DNA of 64,000 bases, taken from the NCBI GenBank assembly GCA_021783095.1, contig JAJXUG010000005.1:1-64000 (forward strand). Direction: 5' to 3'. Shown here one piece after another: positions 7,974 through 16,698 of the stretch. The notes under the pieces were generated by a model that had not been told where the DNA came from, searched no databases, and was given only the letters and a program-made list of their open reading frames with translations. Source of the stretch: Chloroflexota bacterium. GTDB taxonomy: Bacteria > Chloroflexota > Limnocylindria > Limnocylindrales > CSP1-4. Position numbers and translations under genes: made by a program. The first letter of the stretch is position 1. Each line of letters opens with the position of its first letter.

Positions 7974-8806
7974 TGTTCCCCATCCTCGTCGCCGGGTCCC
8001 CGGTCGATGGCGCGACCCTGCCGGCCTTTCTCGTCGCTCGCGACGGGGTGTATCTGCGCAAGCGGACGCTCCTCGGCGAGAGCCAGACCAAGGTCGGACG
8101 GGTCGCCCACCTGCCGGACGCGGAGGAGTACGTCGAGTACGCACTGCCCCAGATCCCCGCGGACCTCATGGGCCGCGTGGTCGGCTTCTTCCGCGCCATC
8201 TACCGGGCGCAGCGCACCGAGGCGCTCGTCCTCCTGATCTGGGAGGGTGGGCAGTTCTCGGTCGCTGTGCCGCGCCAGCGGGTCAGTGCAGCCTCGGTGA
8301 AGTTCACGCTCGCCGAGGACGACCTGCCCGCGTCGTCGCGGCTCGTGGGCACGATCCACAGCCACGGTGCCTTCGGCGCCTTCGCGAGCTCCATCGACGA
8401 GGCCGACGAGGCCGCGCTCGACGGGCTCCATCTCGTGGTCGGGGACCTCGACCGGCGCCGTCCGAGCTACTCGGCGGCGATCGTCGTCGACGGCCACCGG
8501 TTCCGGGCTGACCTCAAGCTCGTCGCGGAGCGACCGCGACGGCTTGTGGAGCCGCTGGACGACTGGCTCACGCAGGTCAAGCTCCTGCCCCCGCCCCGGC
8601 CCGCCAAGCGGTCGGCCGGATCGGGCAATGGAGCGCTGCGCTCGCTCCCCGCGGTCGGATCGACAACGACCCGTCCTCAACGGAGCGAGCTCGACGCCCA
8701 GATCGAGAAGGCCGTCCGCATGGCGGACGCGCTCGGCTATCGCCTTAGCACCTGGCTCACCCCGGTCTCACCGCCGCACGAGCCGGGAGGCCCTGGCGAT
8801 GACTAG
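7973..8806 (+). CDS. JAB/JAMM metallopeptidase (PRTRC protein A-like)
   Basis: A 277-aa protein from ATG 7973, coupled to the previous stop. It carries a complete JAMM signature HSHGAFGAFASSID: H129-x-H131-x7-S139-x2-D142. An upstream Glu (in QRTEALVLLIW) could be the fourth catalytic residue. JAMM enzymes in bacterial Ub-like systems remove the modifier from targets or trim its C-terminus; here the Ub-like protein has a three-residue tail after Gly76, a plausible substrate. The C-terminal 70 residues are basic and look linker-like, ending with a helical segment. Its last bases overlap the start of the ThiF-like gene. Confidence 0.8.
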   Translation: MFPILVAGSPVDGATLPAFLVARDGVYLRKRTLLGESQTKVGRVAHLPDAEEYVEYALPQIPADLMGRVVGFFRAIYRAQRTEALVLLIWEGGQFSVAVPRQRVSAASVKFTLAEDDLPASSRLVGTIHSHGAFGAFASSIDEADEAALDGLHLVVGDLDRRRPSYSAAIVVDGHRFRADLKLVAERPRRLVEPLDDWLTQVKLLPPPRPAKRSAGSGNGALRSLPAVGSTTTRPQRSELDAQIEKAVRMADALGYRLSTWLTPVSPPHEPGGPGDD

Positions 8807-9500
8807 CCGGGTGGTCCTCATCGGCTGCGGCGGCATCGGCAGCCAGCTCGTGGGGCCGCTCACGCGGTACCTCGCGAGCCGCCAGCCGCCGCACCCGCTC
8901 CTCGTCCTCGTCGACGGCGACGCCTTCGAGGCGGGGAACCTCGGACGCCAGGCCTGTGCGGTCGGCGACCTGGGCACGAACAAGGCCGAGGCCTTGGCCC
9001 GGGTCGCCCGATCGGTCGGACTGGCCGTCCAAGTGGTGCCGGAGTTCGTTTCCAGCGCCAACGTCGGGCACGTTGTCCGCGAGGGGGACCTCGTCCTCCT
9101 TGCGGTCGACAACCACCCGGCGCGGGCGCTCGTCGACCGGCACGTCGCGACCCTCCGGGACGCGACGCTCATCAGCGGCGGCAACGACGAGACGGACGGC
9201 AACGTCCAGCTCGTCCGTCGCCGCGAAAGTTGGTCGATCGACGGCCACCTCGTCGAGCTCCACCCGGAGATCGGCGAGGCCGACGGCGACCCCGAGCCCG
9301 GAGACGACGGCTGCCTGGCCCACGTGGCCGAGCGGCCCCAGATCCTGGCCACCAACCTGATGGTCGCGAGCGCGATGCTCAGCTGCCTGTGGCAGCTGAC
9401 GGAGCGCGGCAGCGTCCCCTACAGCGAGGTCTACCTCGACACGGTCCAGTGCGCGATGCGAAGTCGCCGCTGGATCCGCGTCCCGGAGGGCGCGCAGTAG
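8799..9500 (+). CDS. ThiF/E1-like adenylating enzyme
   Basis: A 233-aa protein from ATG 8799, overlapping the JAB stop (ATGACTAG) with GGGAGG at about 8785. It shows the E1/ThiF/MoeB nucleotide-binding site: GCGGIG at residues 9-14, then VDGDAFEAGNLGRQ with D39, D41, N47, R50 and Q51 in the expected order. C172 in DDGCLAHV is the main candidate for a catalytic Cys; no CxxC zinc pairs are seen. The length suits a single adenylation domain as in PRTRC ThiF proteins. Its role would be to activate the Ub-like C-terminus and pass it to the E2-like protein. Confidence 0.82.
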   Translation: MTSRVVLIGCGGIGSQLVGPLTRYLASRQPPHPLLVLVDGDAFEAGNLGRQACAVGDLGTNKAEALARVARSVGLAVQVVPEFVSSANVGHVVREGDLVLLAVDNHPARALVDRHVATLRDATLISGGNDETDGNVQLVRRRESWSIDGHLVELHPEIGEADGDPEPGDDGCLAHVAERPQILATNLMVASAMLSCLWQLTERGSVPYSEVYLDTVQCAMRSRRWIRVPEGAQ

Positions 9501-9596
9501 GGCGAGTGTGGTTCAAGCAAGGTGCAACCAGCACGGCCGGGGAGGCGCCCAGCGGCGCTCCCCGGCCGCTCCATCTCGACGGACGAGGACACGGCC

Positions 9597-10814
9597 ATGG
9601 CCGAGCCGAGCGCGAAGCCCCGAACCGAGCCGCTCGCGAACCCGTTCCGGCCCGGGAACGGCGTCCCGCCGCCGTACCTCGCCGGCCGCGACGCGCTGCT
9701 CGCCGAATTCGAGCGCTTCCTCACCGAGCCGCACCCAGTCCACGCGAACTGGGTGCTCACGGGCCTGCGCGGGACCGGCAAGACGGTGCTTTTGGGCGAG
9801 TTCGCCGGCCGCGGCGAGCGGGCCGGCTGGCTGTGCCTCGGGCGCGAGCTCGGCGACCGCCACCGGGACGAGGCGAAGCTGGTCGAGGCGGTCGGGGCCG
9901 ACTGCGATTCGCTGATCCGTCGGTGCGACGCCCTCGCCGGCGTCGGCCAGGCCGTCGAGCGAGGTCTTCGCTTCCTGCGCCCGCGCCGGGTCATGGTGGG
10001 CGAGATCGGGGTCGAGCCCGCCTACGACGCGCCGACTATCGAGCCCGCGGAGGCCCTCGCTGAGGGCCTGGCCGAGCTCGACCGCGCCGTCGCCAATACC
10101 GGTCGCCACGGGGCGCTGCTGCTGTACGACGAAGCGCACCTCCTGACCGACGACAGGCGGCGCGGGCAGTACCCGCTCTCGTCGCTGCTCGCCGCACTGG
10201 GCCGGGTGCAGCGCGACGCTCCCCGAGTCCGGATCGTCCTGTGCGGCCTGCCGACGCTGACGCTCAACCTCAAGCGCGCCCGGACGTACGCCGAGCGAAT
10301 GTTCCGCCACGCGCTGGTCGCCAACCTCGAGCGGGGCGACGCCTGGGACGCCCTCGGGGTCCCGCTCGCCGGCGGGGGCCGGTCGTTCGCCCTGGACCTC
10401 GTCGGCGACATCGTCGCGGTCACCGATGGCTACCCGTACTTCCTGCAGTTCTTCGGCGGCTTCCTGTGCAGCCGGGTGCCCCGGCCGACCGTCGAGCGCG
10501 CCGACTTCGCGGCCCTCGAGCAAGCCCTGCTGTACGAGCTCGACCTCGCGTTCTTCGAGGACCGGTACGCGGTCGCCGGGCCGGCCGGGCAGCGGGTGCT
10601 CGAGGTGATGGCGCGACACGCCCGGAGCGTCACCGCGCTCGACATCCGGCGCTCGCTGCCCGAGACCGCCAACGTCGACCAGGTCGTCGCCCGCCTGTTG
10701 GAGCGGGGCCTCGTCTTCCGGCCGTCACGAGGGCGGTACGACTTCGCGCTGCCCCTGTTCCGCGCCTACCTCCGGCGCCAGCCAAATCTCACACAACTAT
10801 CGCGGGGCCGATAG
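9597..10814 (+). CDS. AAA-type ATPase with C-terminal winged helix
   Basis: A 405-aa STAND/AAA_16-like ATPase. Walker A GLRGTGKT at residues 56-63 and Walker B LLLYDEAHLL near residues 173-182. The C-terminus (residues about 340-395: VTALDIRRSLPETANVDQVV, then RLLERGLVF) resembles a winged helix. ATG 9597 is chosen for its GGACGAGGA site; in-frame GTGs upstream lack one. It lies 96 nt after the E1-like gene on the same strand, so it may be an effector, sensor or target of the Ub-like system, or an independent DNA-handling ATPase of the element. Classical PRTRC sets carry a ParB-like gene; none is seen here. Confidence 0.7.
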   Translation: MAEPSAKPRTEPLANPFRPGNGVPPPYLAGRDALLAEFERFLTEPHPVHANWVLTGLRGTGKTVLLGEFAGRGERAGWLCLGRELGDRHRDEAKLVEAVGADCDSLIRRCDALAGVGQAVERGLRFLRPRRVMVGEIGVEPAYDAPTIEPAEALAEGLAELDRAVANTGRHGALLLYDEAHLLTDDRRRGQYPLSSLLAALGRVQRDAPRVRIVLCGLPTLTLNLKRARTYAERMFRHALVANLERGDAWDALGVPLAGGGRSFALDLVGDIVAVTDGYPYFLQFFGGFLCSRVPRPTVERADFAALEQALLYELDLAFFEDRYAVAGPAGQRVLEVMARHARSVTALDIRRSLPETANVDQVVARLLERGLVFRPSRGRYDFALPLFRAYLRRQPNLTQLSRGR

Positions 10815-10817
10815 AAG

Positions 10818-11069
10818 GTGGCGGCCCGCGAACCGGCCGAGCGGTCGCGCGCGGCGCGGATCGGCGCCCTCTGGCTCCACGCGACGCGCGACGCGCGCGC
10901 GACCACCGAGCGCGCCCGCGGGGCGTTCCTCGACTCCTTCGAGCGCGCGGTCGACCCCGAGGGCGCGCTGCCCGCGGACGAGCGGGCCCGGCGGGCCGGC
11001 TACGCTCGGCGGGCCCACTTTACGCGGCTCGCCGGCCTGTCGGCCCGCAAGCGCCGCCGCAGGCCCTAG
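10818..11069 (+). CDS. Small basic hypothetical protein
   Basis: An 83-aa protein from GTG 10818, starting 3 nt after the ATPase stop. Highly charged and Arg/Ala-rich: ERSRAARIGALWLHATRDAR, then FLDSFERAVDPEGALP, ending with a basic tail RKRRRRP. The same pattern (RAARIGAL...HA.RD...T..AR.AF...FE..VDP.G.L) is familiar from small uncharacterised proteins of high-GC bacteria, usually near mobile elements. Likely a small nucleic-acid-binding protein; function unknown. Confidence 0.6.
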   Translation: MAAREPAERSRAARIGALWLHATRDARATTERARGAFLDSFERAVDPEGALPADERARRAGYARRAHFTRLAGLSARKRRRRP

Positions 11070-11263
11070 GTGCCTCGGCGGCGGGACCTCGAGCGACTAC
11101 CACTCGCGCAGCCCCGCGCAGCGTCGCCAAGCCCCGGCCCGTGAGGGGCGACGCCTCCTCGCGGCGGCCGCCGGATGCCCGCCGGCGGCCGGCGCGCCGA
11201 CTGCGACCGGACAGGCCCAGTCGGAGACCAGTCGCGGCGGCTGCACGGGCGGAAAGGAGCGGC

Positions 11264-11986
11264 ATGGCGGGCGGGGTGACGGCACGACGGCTGGTCGGCC
11301 TGGGCAGGACGCTCGTCCGCGTCATCCTGACCCCGATCCTCGTGGTGGTCGGGCTGATCGAGCTCGTGGCACGGGCGCTCGACATCCGGGCGGTCGTCGA
11401 CCTGGTGCCGAGCCCGTGGCTCGGCGTCGCCGGCTACCTCGTCTGCCTCGCCGTCATCGCCGTCCTCGCCTGGCGACTCCGCGCAGCGGGAGAGACCGCG
11501 GCCAAGCTCGGGAGCCTGGAAACCGAGCTCAGCGAGCTCCGGGGCGCGCGCGACGCGCTCGAGACGCGCCTGGGAGAACTGACGGACGCCGCGGCGCTGA
11601 TCACGCAGATGAACACGCTCGTGGCGAGAGGGGACGCCCTTGTTGACCGGGCCGGCCAAGAAGGCATCCAGACGGAGGAGCAGACCTTCGTCAGGCTCGA
11701 GGCCGAGGTGGCCGCGTACCTCGCCGATGTCCGCGACTACCTCGCCGCGCGACGCCCCGGGTACGTCACGGTCCTCGCGGACCGCCTGGCGGACACGGCC
11801 GGGGGCTTCGCGCCCGTCGATCCGAAAGCGGGGGTCACGCGGACGGGCGCCGCCGGCGACGACGTCATGCGCTACCGGTGGCCGTTCAGGGGGGGCTGGA
11901 GCGCCGGGCGCGCAAGGAGGGGGACCGCCGCGCTCAAGGAGGCAATCGCCGCCGAGCGGGCACGGGACCGGCGCCACGGCGCGTGA
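11264..11986 (+). CDS. Membrane protein with two TM helices and coiled coil
   Basis: A 240-aa protein, start ATG 11264 with GGAAAGGAG upstream. Two hydrophobic helices (LVRVILTPILVVVGLIELVA and WLGVAGYLVCLAVIAVLAW) are followed by a predicted coiled coil (residues about 75-125: LGSLETELSELRGARDALET) and a soluble domain with a basic C-terminus. No family recognised. Last gene on the + strand before the compositional change at about 12.3 kb; it could be a structural or surface component of the element. Confidence 0.65.
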   Translation: MAGGVTARRLVGLGRTLVRVILTPILVVVGLIELVARALDIRAVVDLVPSPWLGVAGYLVCLAVIAVLAWRLRAAGETAAKLGSLETELSELRGARDALETRLGELTDAAALITQMNTLVARGDALVDRAGQEGIQTEEQTFVRLEAEVAAYLADVRDYLAARRPGYVTVLADRLADTAGGFAPVDPKAGVTRTGAAGDDVMRYRWPFRGGWSAGRARRGTAALKEAIAAERARDRRHGA

Positions 11987-12466
11987 CGCCCGGACTCCAC
12001 GGCCCCGCCCGCCCGGCGGGCTCGCGCCGACCCGGCGACGACGAGGCCGGGGCCCGAGGGCTCCCATCCGGGCCCGAGGCCCCGGGCTCCTGGCCTGCCG
12101 GCCGCGGCTTTCCGGGAGATGACGCCCCCGGCGCGCCGGCCACGCGAGTTATCCGCTCCATCCGCCCCCGCGCCGGCCGGGAGCGGTCCCCCCGAGCACG
12201 GGACGGGCCGCGCCCTTCCAGCGGCTGCGGGGCGGCTAGGACGTGTACTCGGATCGCAGCCGCCCTACTCGTTCGCCGTCGTCCATCTGGCCGACGCAAC
12301 CGTGAAGAGTCAGCGATGGGGACGACGCGCTCCCACCGGCCCTTGCCGTTTGATGACGAGAGCGTCCATCGGGTGAGCGGCCGATTACGTAGTGGCCGCC
12401 GTGCTGAAAGCTATGTCGCGCGGTCGGGCCGCGCGCGTGGCGACGTTGCGCAGGCGCTCAATCGGT
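11987..12466. other. Gene-free stretch at the element / sugar-island boundary
   Basis: No gene recognised. Composition shifts here from extremely GC-rich to more moderate sequence around 12,240-12,400, which makes this the likely right boundary of the element. No tRNA gene, integrase or direct repeat that could be an att site was identified by eye. Confidence 0.4.
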
Positions 12467-13243
12467 CTACGTTCGACCCTGCAGATCCTCGGCAAGGTAG
12501 TCATGCAAGACGACCCCGCCCGCGAGAGAGAACGACGCTCGCCAGTAGTAGCCCTCGAGATGCCGAACGACTGGGAGGAGATGAAGCGGAGATCCAGCAT
12601 GCGGACGAATATCGACCGTGCACGGACCAGTCCAGCACTCCGAGACGTCGATGTCCTCCAAGTCTCGTGCCACGAGCTGGGACACGGCCATCCGACCGTC
12701 GATATGAGGTATCACCTTGAAGTTGATGTTGGTTCGCATGTCGACTCTTTGGCGGACCGCCTCTGGCGGCGCGGGAGCTGACTTGTACACCATCGTCCCG
12801 GTGAGGATCTCAATCCCGTTCACGGCAACGGTGCCGACGTGAAGGTCGTCTCGAACCTCGAGGCCGATCTTGGCCAATCGTTTCGGCTGGCCTTGTACTT
12901 CCCTCCCGAGCGCGATCGCCCGGTCGTTGTCGAGGAAGAAGAAAGGCGAATAGGCGCCGGCGATGCTTGCATCCCGCGTTGTCAGTCGGGCTCCGATCAT
13001 CACGTTGCATTCGAGCATGTCGGAGCCAATTCCTGGCACGTCGCCCCACCGTCCGACGTTGATCAGAACCGTGTCGCCGGTCGCTTCCAGCGGAGTCGGA
13101 AGGAGGGCTCTGATTGCTTCTGGATCCGTCTGGTACTGAAGACTCAGCACGGAGCAGTCGCGAAACGCGATGGGATAGCGCGGATATGTGGGTGACCCCA
13201 ATGGCGTTGACCAAACATCTGCGGGCCGAGGTGTATTCGTCAT
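12467..13243 (-). CDS. Acetoacetate decarboxylase family protein
   Basis: A 258-aa protein of the acetoacetate decarboxylase fold. K121 in GQPKRLAKIGLE corresponds to the family's Schiff-base lysine. Other family marks are PEAIRALLPTPLE near the N-terminus and AGAYSPFFFL before the lysine. The open frame runs further upstream, but ATG 13243 has AAGGGG at a good distance and is where family-like sequence begins. Many members are not true acetoacetate decarboxylases and act as hydratases, aldolases or decarboxylases on other oxo-acids. It follows an SDR gene, so it probably acts on an oxidised sugar-acid derivative. Confidence 0.75.
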   Translation of the reverse strand: MTNTPRPADVWSTPLGSPTYPRYPIAFRDCSVLSLQYQTDPEAIRALLPTPLEATGDTVLINVGRWGDVPGIGSDMLECNVMIGARLTTRDASIAGAYSPFFFLDNDRAIALGREVQGQPKRLAKIGLEVRDDLHVGTVAVNGIEILTGTMVYKSAPAPPEAVRQRVDMRTNINFKVIPHIDGRMAVSQLVARDLEDIDVSECWTGPCTVDIRPHAGSPLHLLPVVRHLEGYYWRASFSLAGGVVLHDYLAEDLQGRT

Positions 13244-13427
13244 GTGGATGGCCCCTTCACGCACCAATGGCGCCATCGGCGCCTTCGCGGGCGAGCCGCG
13301 CTGCATCATATGCCGCCCGCCGAGCCAGCGAACGAAAGTGCGATCCCGCGGCTGCACGCACTGTCAGCCGATCGGTGCGGCCCGAGATCCCCGACCACGG
13401 GCTTGGCGTCGGACCTCAATTCGGAGG

Positions 13428-14183
13428 TCAGTGCATCACGAAGCCGCCAGTAACGTTGACATCTTCCCCGGTGATGTATGCGGCTGCTTCGCTCAGAAGG
13501 AATTCGATGACCGTAGCTACCTCGTCGGAGGATGCCGGACGACCAATCGGTGCGGTCGCGGCCCTCGCGACCGACTGCAGCGTCGGGGGTGCGCCCAGCG
13601 ACAGGAGCGTGGCGTCGATCATCTCGTACGCCGGCGTCGCGACGACGCCCGGACAGACTGCGTTCACCCGGATGGAGGGTGCCAAGCACGTTGCCGCCGT
13701 TCGCGTCAGGCTGATCACCGCAGCCTTGCTGGCGTTGTACGGTGCCGTGTAGGGGCCCGCGAGCTTCGCTGCCATCGACGCTAGGTTGACGATGCTCCCA
13801 CCGCCGGAGGAGCGCAGCAGCGGGGTACTGTAGCGGATAGCCAAGTACGATCCGATCACGTTTACTCGGAACGCTAGCTCCCAGTCGGCGACCGACAGGT
13901 CGTCGAATGCACCCATTGGGACGACCCCGGCAGAATTGACGAGACCGTTCAGGCGGCCATCGGACTCATTGGCGATCACTTCGAATGCTGCGCGCGTGGC
14001 GACATCGTCCGAGACATCGACGGTAACGCTCCGGACTCCGGATCCCGCGGGCTCAGGAAACGCCGCTCCGAGCCGCCCGGCGTCGCGGTCGAGGCACCAC
14101 ACCACATGCCCGGCCCGGTGTAGCCGCCGCGCCGTTGCCAGCCCGATCCCGCTGGCCGCCCCAGTAACGACGAATACCCCCAT
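13428..14183 (-). CDS. SDR-family oxidoreductase
   Basis: A classical short-chain dehydrogenase of 251 aa. TGAASGIG (residues 7-14) binds the dinucleotide, and LDRD after beta-2 suggests NAD preference. NSAG replaces the usual NNAG; S136, Y149 and K153 form the catalytic set (LASM...PYNASK). Start is ATG 14183 with GGAGGAG five bases upstream, in preference to the longer frame from 14207. It leads the acetoacetate-decarboxylase-family gene on the minus strand. Likely a sugar or sugar-acid dehydrogenase; substrate unknown. Confidence 0.85.
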   Translation of the reverse strand: MGVFVVTGAASGIGLATARRLHRAGHVVWCLDRDAGRLGAAFPEPAGSGVRSVTVDVSDDVATRAAFEVIANESDGRLNGLVNSAGVVPMGAFDDLSVADWELAFRVNVIGSYLAIRYSTPLLRSSGGGSIVNLASMAAKLAGPYTAPYNASKAAVISLTRTAATCLAPSIRVNAVCPGVVATPAYEMIDATLLSLGAPPTLQSVARAATAPIGRPASSDEVATVIEFLLSEAAAYITGEDVNVTGGFVMH

Positions 14184-14657
14184 CTGCTCCTCCGATCTCT
14201 TCGCCACTCACAAGGATCCATTGACTGCCCGGGATTACAGCCCAGCAGTCCATTACGGCCTGGGAGAAGCGCGCTCGGCAGGGACGTTCGTGCCAAGATC
14301 GATCACCTGTATGTTGGGCGCCCTTCCACAACCCTTGACCGTGCAGGAACCCCGGGTCTCCGGACGGATTCCTGCGCCAACGAGGAGTGGTTCACGGTCG
14401 GGCCATCGCCTCCCTCGGCACGGGACGCTAAACGCGGCAGGGCGACGCGCCCTCGGGGAGAGCGGCGGATCGGCAATGTCGCGGTCCGCGTGGGCCTAGC
14501 GACGGGATGCCGCGATCCCGCAATCGCGCGGAATATAGGATGAGTGCGGGCGTACAAACGGTGGTTCGCTGCGGGCGCGGCTGCTTCTTGGTTGGGGGTC
14601 CATCGCGACTCTAGGCCAGCGGGGAGTGTTCGCGCGCACGGTTCCGTGTTTCCTGCC
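14184..14657. other. Non-coding stretch upstream of the SDR gene
   Basis: No gene supported; frames here are short and compositionally poor. It separates the DUF4432 gene from the SDR/decarboxylase pair and should hold the latter's promoter on the minus strand, but no convincing -35/-10 pair or inverted repeat was found. Confidence 0.4.
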
Positions 14658-15800
14658 CTACTCGGCGGGCGCTCGGGATGGTTGCAGCGTGGCTTCGAAA
14701 GCCTCGATTTCTGCCCGACCAGCCAGGACCCCGAACTCGAGGTTGTACTCGCGCGTCTCGCCGGGTTCGAGCATGACGGGGTAGCCCTTCGCGAGCAACT
14801 CCGGGATCGACCCCGTTGGATTGGTCGCGGGCTCCATGCCCACCGTGTATAGGCCTTCGCCCATCATTCGCATGTGGGTGTAGGCTGGCAGGGCCCGGCC
14901 GTCGTAGGCCATGTAGACACCGATGCCCCCTGGGATCGGCGCGTATCGTCGATTGACGAGCGCGACCCTCGCGATGCCGTGCTCGTCGGTCGCGATGGGG
15001 ATGTAGCCAGCCTCGTGGCTCCAGCGTTGCTGGGGGGAGACGCAGGTCCGGTAGGTCTCCACGAAGCTGTCTTTCACCGCAACTGCGTATGAGTACTGAC
15101 TCACTTCACCATCACCCCCGGCCGCATGCACGAACTCGGTCCCGTCCTCGACGATCGGGAAGCCAGGCGTGAAGTGATAGAGCAGCTGGTGCGGGGTGGA
15201 GTAGAAGCCATCATTCCGGACGAGGTCACGCAGGCGAAACGACTTTCCTCCAACCGCCGCCTCGTAGCGGCGCGTCAACGAGACGTTCTCTCCATAGGCG
15301 ACTTCTTCGAGGACGGTCCCCTCCGCCCAGAGGACGCACTGATCACCGTCCCAAGTCTCACCGCAGTTGAATCGACTCGCTGGCGACACCGCAACATGGC
15401 CGTGGATCCCGTAGAAGTCCTCGGAACGGGCGAAGTTGAAGTCGAGAGGGATCGTCTGCCGATCGCCGATCGCGAGAAGCCCGGAGGTGTTGAACAGGCC
15501 CCCCATGCCGTACCGGAGCCACGACCAGGGCGAGACGTCCTCGTAGAAGGTCGGCGCGGCGTATCCCTTGGTCTGCTCCCACTGGAGCGAGGCCCCCTGG
15601 TATTCGGCTGGCCCTACGTCGAGGCCGCGGTCAATCAAGACAGAGAACCGGAACCCAGAACCGGTGCGGAACTCGACGAAACGCGTTCCGCGGCCATGCC
15701 CCTCCTCAAACGAGAGGACTCTCACACCCGCCACTTGACCCAGGCTGCCCACGTGCCGCATCAGTTCAAGTCGGCTGAGGTGCTGTCCAAACAGTTCCAT
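14658..15800 (-). CDS. DUF4432 / aldose 1-epimerase-like protein
   Basis: A 380-aa beta-sandwich protein of the galactose-mutarotase superfamily, DUF4432 type. Recognisable pieces are FSVLIDRGLDVGPAEYQG, NTSGLL, EDFYGIHGHVAVSPASRF and LYHFTPGFPIVEDGTEF. ATG 15800 has GGGAGG upstream and fits the usual DUF4432 start; the frame continues upstream only as Arg-rich sequence. DUF4432 proteins sit in sugar and sugar-acid clusters and probably epimerise or isomerise sugars. It is downstream of an SDR (gap 79 nt), probably one transcript, facing away from the ABC transporter. Confidence 0.8.
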   Translation of the reverse strand: MELFGQHLSRLELMRHVGSLGQVAGVRVLSFEEGHGRGTRFVEFRTGSGFRFSVLIDRGLDVGPAEYQGASLQWEQTKGYAAPTFYEDVSPWSWLRYGMGGLFNTSGLLAIGDRQTIPLDFNFARSEDFYGIHGHVAVSPASRFNCGETWDGDQCVLWAEGTVLEEVAYGENVSLTRRYEAAVGGKSFRLRDLVRNDGFYSTPHQLLYHFTPGFPIVEDGTEFVHAAGGDGEVSQYSYAVAVKDSFVETYRTCVSPQQRWSHEAGYIPIATDEHGIARVALVNRRYAPIPGGIGVYMAYDGRALPAYTHMRMMGEGLYTVGMEPATNPTGSIPELLAKGYPVMLEPGETREYNLEFGVLAGRAEIEAFEATLQPSRAPAE

Positions 15801-15879
15801 CCCGAGCCTCCCGTGCAGCTCCTGCTCCGATCTTGTTGAGGCGACGGCCACTCTCCGCCAACGTCTGACGGCGACCCCC

Positions 15880-16698
15880 TCATTCGCGCAGCGTGCCTCC
15901 CGCATTCATGGCGAGGTTCCCTCCGTCGACGGGGAGAAGCACCCCAGTGACCATCGCAGCCGCGTCGGATGCGAGGAAGGCGACGGGACCGACGACATCC
16001 TCAGGATTACCTAGTCGTCCGAGCGGGATCCCGTGGAGGAAGGTGCGGAGGAGGCCTTGGCCATCATTGGCCGGGTCGTCCATGAACGCCCGGAGCGCCG
16101 GGGTAAGGATCTGGCAAGGCAGGATCGCGTTCACGCGGATCTTGTACCGCGCCCATTCGATCGCAAGTTCACGCGTCAGTTGGTTGATGCCGCTCTTGGC
16201 CACGCCGTAGCCGAGAAGCTCCCGGCCTATCCCAGAGCTCCCCGTGATCGAACTCAGGTTGACGATCGAACCGCCTCTACCTGAGGCGATCATCCGCTTG
16301 CCCGCCGCCTGAGTACAGAGGAAGTAACCTGTGAGGTCGACCCGCAGGACCCTCTCCCAGGCATCGAGGGGAGTGTCCTCAGACGCCACTTTGGGCGAGG
16401 GAACGAACGCACAGTTGACGAGGATGTCAACCGGACCAAGTTCTTGCGCGGCCCGATCGAACATCGCTTCGATGCTCGCGGGGTCCGTGACATCGACACG
16501 GACGCCAATCGCCCGCCCGCTGACCCGAAGTGATGCGACCGCCTGTCGCAGGCCGACCTCGTTGATGTCCGCGGCCGCGACAGCAGCACCACGCTCAGAA
16601 AGGCCGATCGAGATTGCAAGCCCCAGACCAGATGCGGCGCCCGTGACCAGCGCCACCCGACCTGTCAGATCGAACGGATCCCGTTTCGGGTCTTCCAC
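15880..16698 (-). CDS. SDR-family sugar dehydrogenase
   Basis: SDR with TGAASGLG, an unusual NCAF in place of NNAG, and LLGYGVAKSG as the Tyr/Lys motif. The C-terminus VDGGNLAMNAGG is shared with the SDR at 44763-45593 (VDGGNLAFNAGG), which is clearly its paralog by eye. Start is taken as GTG 16698 with GGGAGG upstream; ATG 16737 is in frame but lacks such a site and lies in the promoter region. It heads the minus transcript with the DUF4432 gene and is divergent from the sugar transporter, so it likely oxidises the imported sugar. Confidence 0.82.
   Translation of the reverse strand: MEDPKRDPFDLTGRVALVTGAASGLGLAISIGLSERGAAVAAADINEVGLRQAVASLRVSGRAIGVRVDVTDPASIEAMFDRAAQELGPVDILVNCAFVPSPKVASEDTPLDAWERVLRVDLTGYFLCTQAAGKRMIASGRGGSIVNLSSITGSSGIGRELLGYGVAKSGINQLTRELAIEWARYKIRVNAILPCQILTPALRAFMDDPANDGQGLLRTFLHGIPLGRLGNPEDVVGPVAFLASDAAAMVTGVLLPVDGGNLAMNAGGTLRE

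Noticed and set aside
7970-8806. GTG 7970 as start of the JAB gene
   Set aside because: ATG 7973 couples directly with the upstream TGA and has the better-spaced GGGAGGTGGG.
11987-12466. tRNA or att core at the element edge
   Set aside because: No cloverleaf-like sequence or matching direct repeat could be found by eye.
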